Source: an uncultured Clostridia bacterium
GTDB taxonomy: Bacteria > Bacillota > Clostridia > TANB77 > CAG-508
Reading direction: 5' to 3'
Length of the DNA: 35,357 nt
Assembly: GCA_947625895.1 (NCBI GenBank)
Contig: CANQPZ010000014.1
Span: 1-35,357, forward strand
The translations under genes were made by a program, and so were the position numbers. Of the stretch, positions 31,613-35,357 are shown piece by piece (position 1 is the stretch's first letter; each line of letters opens with the position of its first letter). Below the pieces are notes generated by a model. That model worked only from the letters and a program-made list of their open reading frames with translations. It was not told the DNA's origin and made no database searches.

Positions 31613-33769
31613 TTATTGTCTAATTCCTTTCATTGATAGACTTACTTTTTGCTTGTCTGTATCAATTTTTATAACTTTTACATCTACTATATCTCCAACT
31701 GAAACTACGTCTGATGGATTCTTTACGAATTTATCTGACAATTCTGAAATATGTACTAATCCATCATGTTTTACTCCTATATCAACGAATGCTCCAAAGT
31801 CAGTAACATTTCTTACAGTTCCTTTAAGAATCATATCTTCTTTTAAATCTTCAAATTTTAAAACATCGCTTCTTAAAATTTGTTTTGGCATTTCTTCTCT
31901 TGGATCTCTTCCTGGTTTTGAAAGTTCCTTTATTATATCTTGCAGAGTTAATTCACCTATTTCTAATTCTTTTGCTGTTTTTACTACATCAATAGATTTT
32001 AAATCTTCTCTTATTTTCTCTAATCTCTCGTTTTTTAATAAATCATCCACAGAATATCCCATTTTTGTTAATAACTTTTCCGCTTTTTCATAACTTTCTG
32101 GGTGAACTCCTGTTATTTCTAAAGGATTTTTTCCTCCAAAAATTCTTAAAAATCCCGCACATTGTTCAAATGATGTTTTTCCTAGTTTTGGAACTTTTAA
32201 TAATTCTTTTCTTGTTTTTAAATTTCCTGTTTTATCTCTATATTCTACTATATTTTTAGCTATTGTTTTATTTATTCCTGCAACATATGAAAGAAGCGAT
32301 GGTGTTGCTGTGTTGACATCTACTCCTACACTATTAACTGCATCTTCCACAACTCCTGTTAGGCTTTCTGATAATTTCTTTTGATTTACATCATGTTGAT
32401 ATTGTCCTACTCCTATAGATTTAGGATCTATTTTAACTAGTTCTGCAAGTGGATCTTGCAACCTTCTTGCTATTGAGATTGCTCCTCTTATTGATACATT
32501 TATATCAGGATATTCTTCTGTTGCAAGTTTTGATGCAGAATATACTGATGCCCCTGCTTCACTAACTATTGCATAATATAATTCTTTTTTATTTTTTGAA
32601 ATTAAGTCAGATATAAACATTTCTGATTCTCTTGATGCTGTTCCATTTCCTATTGCAATCATATTTATATCATATTTATCTATTAATTCATTAATTACTT
32701 TTGTTGCTCCAACGACATCATTTTGTGGTTCTGTTGGATATACTGTTGATGTGTCTAATAGTTTTCCATTTTTGTCTATAACAGCTAATTTGCACCCTGT
32801 TCTATATGCTGGATCAAATCCTAATACAGTAATATTTTTTATTGGTGCTTGTAATAATAATTGTTTAGCATTTTTCCCAAATACTTTGATTGCTTTTTCT
32901 TCTGCTTTTTCAGTTAAATCTGTTCTGATTTCTCTATCTACAGATGGTTCAATTAATCTTTTGTATGAGTCTTCAATTATCTCAGTAAGAATGTCAGAGT
33001 ATTGGCTTGATTTATCTTTTATAATGTCTGTTTTTATGAAGTCTATTATTTTTTCTTCTGGTTTTTCTATTTTTACTTTAAGAAATTCTTCTTTTTCTCC
33101 TCTGTTTATTGCTAATATTCTATGACTTGGTAAGCTTCTTATTGTTTCTGAATAATCATAATACATTTCATATGGAGATTTTTCATCTTTATTAGCTTTT
33201 GTAGTCATTACTGCCTCTTTAAAGCATAATGATTTCATTTTCTTTCTATATTTGGCCTCATTTGAAATTATTTCTGCTATAATGTCTTTTGCTCCATTTA
33301 ATGCATCTTCTACTGTTTCTACTCCTTTTTCTGGATTAATATATTCTTTAGCTATTTCTTCAATTTTTCGTTTATCTGATTGTAAGTAGATAATATTTGC
33401 TAAAGGCTCTAATCCTTTTTCTTTGGCTATAGTTGCTCTTGTTCTTTTCTTTTGTTTATATGGTCTATATATATCTTCTAGTTCTGATAATAATTCTGCT
33501 TTTTCAATCTCTTTTTTTAGTTCTTCTGTTAATTTTCCTTGTTCATCTATTAGCCTTATTATTTCTTCTTTTCTTGTTTCTAAGTTTCTTAAATAAATTA
33601 ATCTCTCTCCAAACTCTCTAAGAGTTTCATCACTTAGATTTCCTGTTGCTTCTTTTCTATAACGAGCAATGAATGGAATTGTATTTCCTTCGTCTATTAA
33701 TTTTATTGTGCTTTCTACTTGTGTTTTCTTAATGTTTAGCTCTGAGGCTAATTTTTCAGTAATATCCAT
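31613..33769 (-). CDS. tex: Tex family S1 RNA-binding transcription accessory protein
   Basis: 718 residues, full length. Domains in order: Tex N-terminal helical domain (about 1-190), YqgF/RNase H-like fold (about 320-450, VLGFDPAYRTGCKLAVID), tandem helix-hairpin-helix (about 490-560, VDVNTATPSLLSYVAGI and VPKLGKTSFEQCAGFLRI), and a C-terminal S1 domain (about 645-716, GTVRNVTDFGAFVDIGV). Tex binds RNA and RNA polymerase and affects transcription and stress tolerance. ATG is preceded by AAAGGAGAAA. A strong promoter lies just upstream, overlapping the previous gene's terminator region. Confidence 0.96.
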   Translation of the reverse strand: MDITEKLASELNIKKTQVESTIKLIDEGNTIPFIARYRKEATGNLSDETLREFGERLIYLRNLETRKEEIIRLIDEQGKLTEELKKEIEKAELLSELEDIYRPYKQKKRTRATIAKEKGLEPLANIIYLQSDKRKIEEIAKEYINPEKGVETVEDALNGAKDIIAEIISNEAKYRKKMKSLCFKEAVMTTKANKDEKSPYEMYYDYSETIRSLPSHRILAINRGEKEEFLKVKIEKPEEKIIDFIKTDIIKDKSSQYSDILTEIIEDSYKRLIEPSVDREIRTDLTEKAEEKAIKVFGKNAKQLLLQAPIKNITVLGFDPAYRTGCKLAVIDKNGKLLDTSTVYPTEPQNDVVGATKVINELIDKYDINMIAIGNGTASRESEMFISDLISKNKKELYYAIVSEAGASVYSASKLATEEYPDINVSIRGAISIARRLQDPLAELVKIDPKSIGVGQYQHDVNQKKLSESLTGVVEDAVNSVGVDVNTATPSLLSYVAGINKTIAKNIVEYRDKTGNLKTRKELLKVPKLGKTSFEQCAGFLRIFGGKNPLEITGVHPESYEKAEKLLTKMGYSVDDLLKNERLEKIREDLKSIDVVKTAKELEIGELTLQDIIKELSKPGRDPREEMPKQILRSDVLKFEDLKEDMILKGTVRNVTDFGAFVDIGVKHDGLVHISELSDKFVKNPSDVVSVGDIVDVKVIKIDTDKQKVSLSMKGIRQ

Positions 33770-33798
33770 ATTTTCTCCTTTTTATTAATGTTAAAAAT

Positions 33799-33840
33799 AA
33801 AGAAGATTCTTTTTTATAAAGTCCAAAAGAACCTTCTTAT
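33799..33840 (-). terminator. Terminator of the C39-like gene, in the tex leader
   Basis: Stem of AAGAAG(g)TTCTTTT against AAAAGAA(t)CTTCTT (one mismatch), loop about 10 bases, U-rich tail in minus orientation. It lies downstream of the tex promoter. Confidence 0.7.
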
Positions 33841-33848
33841 TTTTTGTA

Positions 33849-33877
33849 ATTATATCAAAACTAGAATTTTGTTTCAA
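33849..33877 (-). promoter_or_regulatory. Promoter of tex
   Basis: TTGAAA (33877-33872), 17 bases, TATAAT (33854-33849) with TG one base upstream (extended -10). Transcription would start just before the hairpin at 33840. Confidence 0.78.
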
Positions 33878-33889
33878 ATATTGTCTATT

Positions 33890-35179
33890 TTATTTATATA
33901 ATTCAATCCAACCTGCCATATTTCCATTAGTATTTCCTCTAGCTTTTACTACTGTTGATAAATCAAACCATCCACTGGCTTTACTTGGATTCCCTACAAA
34001 AACTTTTTTATTACTTGAGTCCATTCCTAAAATAGATATAAAATGATATCCGCTGTCAGTGAAATTTTTCCATGCTGATTGATTTCCTTTTTTACCAACA
34101 TATAAAACAATTTGATGTCCGTTTTCTAAAGCTTGTTTCATTTGACTATAAGCTGTGTTGTAATTTGATGTATATGTATGTTTTTTTACCTTCATTCCCA
34201 TTGCTTTTATCTCTTTTTCCATACTTGGTAATCCTGAAGGCTTTGAGTTCTTCATTAGTTTCTTTCCTACATCATATGGATTATAGTTGTATCCATATCC
34301 ACTTAGCACTATTGCTACTGATGATGGTCCGCATCCCATATTGGCAATAGTTCCACTAGATCTCTTATTACTTACTGAGTTGTAGTGTTTTGAACTGTAT
34401 GTTCCTTTATATTGTTTATATAGTTTAAATGTTCTTCCACCTAATTTTATTGTTTGTGTATATCCGTTTCCTTTTGCTGATTTTGGTTTTGTTGAACTTG
34501 ATATGACTGCTTGTACTGTTACTTGACAAGTTCCTTTCACATTATTATTTGACTTGGCTGTGATAGTTGCCGTTCCTTCCTTAACTGCTGTAACTTTTCC
34601 ATTTTTATCAACTGTTGCTATATTTTTATTTGAAGTTGTCCATGTTAATGTTTTATTACTTGCATTGTTAGGTGTTATTGTTGCTGATAGTTGTATATTT
34701 GATCCTTTTTTTATAGTAATTGATGATTTATTTAAAGTTACTTTTTGAACTTGTATTTCTCCTGGAGTTGATGATGGTGTCGGTGTTTGTGATGATGTTG
34801 GTGATGGTGAAACTGGTGGTTGTGAAGTTTGAGTTGGTGCTGGTTCCTTAAGTGTGTCTATTTCAAAATCTTTTGTTTCTTTATTATTATCAATATCTAT
34901 AATAACTATTTTTATCTTTGTTTTTTCAGTTTTTGAAAGTTTATTTTTTGCTATTGTAAAAGTTGCTTCTCTACTATTAGGCGTATTTTGATCAATAAGA
35001 TAATATTTATCGCCTACTTTTTTGTATACTTTAATTGATTTAATTACTGTATCTTGACTTATTGTTATTTTAGCTTTTGACATATCTGTTTCTCCAGATA
35101 TGGATGCATCTTTTGCCCATATATTAATAGAAAGCAAACTAATTATTAAAACTAAAATTAGAAATATCCTTTTTTTCAC
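33890..35179 (-). CDS. Secreted protein with bacterial Ig-like (BIG2) domain and C39-like cysteine peptidase domain
   Basis: 429 residues. A signal peptide (1-22), a beta-rich region (about 25-110), a Pro/Thr/Ser linker (about 113-142), one BIG2 domain (about 143-225, VTLNKSSITIKKGSNIQLSA to ATITAKSNN), a short linker, and a C-terminal C39-like papain-fold domain (about 240-429) with Cys283 (NMGCGPSSVA), His379 (GYHFISILG) and Asn397 (VGNPSK) as the likely catalytic trio. The start is GTG 35179 with GAGGT before it. Exported, cell-surface peptidase or peptidoglycan-binding enzyme; target unknown. Confidence 0.85.
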   Translation of the reverse strand: MKKRIFLILVLIISLLSINIWAKDASISGETDMSKAKITISQDTVIKSIKVYKKVGDKYYLIDQNTPNSREATFTIAKNKLSKTEKTKIKIVIIDIDNNKETKDFEIDTLKEPAPTQTSQPPVSPSPTSSQTPTPSSTPGEIQVQKVTLNKSSITIKKGSNIQLSATITPNNASNKTLTWTTSNKNIATVDKNGKVTAVKEGTATITAKSNNNVKGTCQVTVQAVISSSTKPKSAKGNGYTQTIKLGGRTFKLYKQYKGTYSSKHYNSVSNKRSSGTIANMGCGPSSVAIVLSGYGYNYNPYDVGKKLMKNSKPSGLPSMEKEIKAMGMKVKKHTYTSNYNTAYSQMKQALENGHQIVLYVGKKGNQSAWKNFTDSGYHFISILGMDSSNKKVFVGNPSKASGWFDLSTVVKARGNTNGNMAGWIELYK

Positions 35180-35217
35180 TTTTATACCTCTTATTTTTAC
35201 ACCTATTTATATATTTA

Positions 35218-35246
35218 AATATAATTATAAATATCTGAAAAGTCAA
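35218..35246 (-). promoter_or_regulatory. Promoter of the C39-like gene
   Basis: TTGACT (35246-35241), 17 bases, TATATT (35223-35218). Confidence 0.7.
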
Positions 35247-35357
35247 TTACAGTTGTGTTATAGTTTTATGTACTTCTTATAATTATAGGTTTAAAATAGA
35301 TATGTCACAAGTAAATTGAAAATAAAATATTGAAAGAGAGTACCAGAAATGATATTG

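Noticed and set aside
31602..32093. Open frame on the plus strand opposite the end of tex.
   Set aside because: Antisense shadow of the conserved S1 and HhH coding region; low-complexity Ser/Thr/Phe composition.
35253..35357. Possible promoter (TTGTGT, TATAAT) and ATG at 35349 for a gene to the right.
   Set aside because: Spacing is 19 bases, the hexamers are poor and only three codons are visible.

Overview
The window is AT-rich chromosomal DNA with short intergenic gaps, strong AGGAGG-type ribosome binding sites, U-tract hairpin terminators and TTGACA/TATAAT promoters. The gene content (ComEA, DacF-type carboxypeptidase, LCP ligase, CvpA, DUF5711, ECF sigma with a DUF4179 partner, two PF06541 membrane proteins, an LPSTG surface protein) points to a Gram-positive anaerobe of the class Clostridia, probably an uncultured gut lineage. 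The taxonomic assignment is inference. No prophage, insertion sequence, CRISPR array or rRNA was seen.

Layout. 1-1583 (minus): a three-gene operon at the left edge, encoding a DCTPP1/MazG-like dNTP pyrophosphatase, a small single-pass membrane protein and the N-terminal part of a DUF2075 (Schlafen-group-3-like) protein with an ExK nuclease motif. This is the most accessory-looking part of the window and the best candidate for an undescribed, possibly antiviral, system. 1806-4673 (minus): CNNM/HlyC membrane protein, HD hydrolase and patatin lipase. 4801-5984: tRNA-Gly(TCC), a Nudix protein, an orphan membrane protein and the initiator tRNA-Met. 6170-13231: ComEA, divergent from a DD-carboxypeptidase, then LCP/CvpA/DUF5711 envelope genes, uracil-DNA glycosylase and PgeF. 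13389-18924 (minus): two PF06541 membrane proteins, a ribbon-helix-helix protein, an M23 endopeptidase, a receiver-GGDEF protein and an Ig-like membrane protein.

18998-24902: PcrA helicase, divergent from a tiny LPSTG-type surface protein, then release factor 1, TatD, a Nudix hydrolase and a DUF6514-like protein. 25022-25312 is a small membrane-protein gene of about 44% GC (hand count), set in DNA that is nearer 20-30% GC. 25392-31424: an HtrA protease divergent from an operon of receiver-HD-GYP, metallophosphoesterase and UDP-sugar pyrophosphorylase, then a convergent ECF sigma/DUF4179 pair. 31613-35179 (minus): Tex and a secreted Ig-like plus C39-like cysteine peptidase.

How the genes fit together. 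Most serve envelope building and surveillance (DacF, LCP, M23, PgeF, HtrA, CvpA, surface proteins), cyclic-di-GMP signalling (one GGDEF and one HD-GYP protein), and DNA or nucleotide upkeep (PcrA, UDG, TatD, Nudix, the dNTP pyrophosphatase). Domain calls were made by reading the translations by eye. Promoters are calls on hexamers and spacing only.
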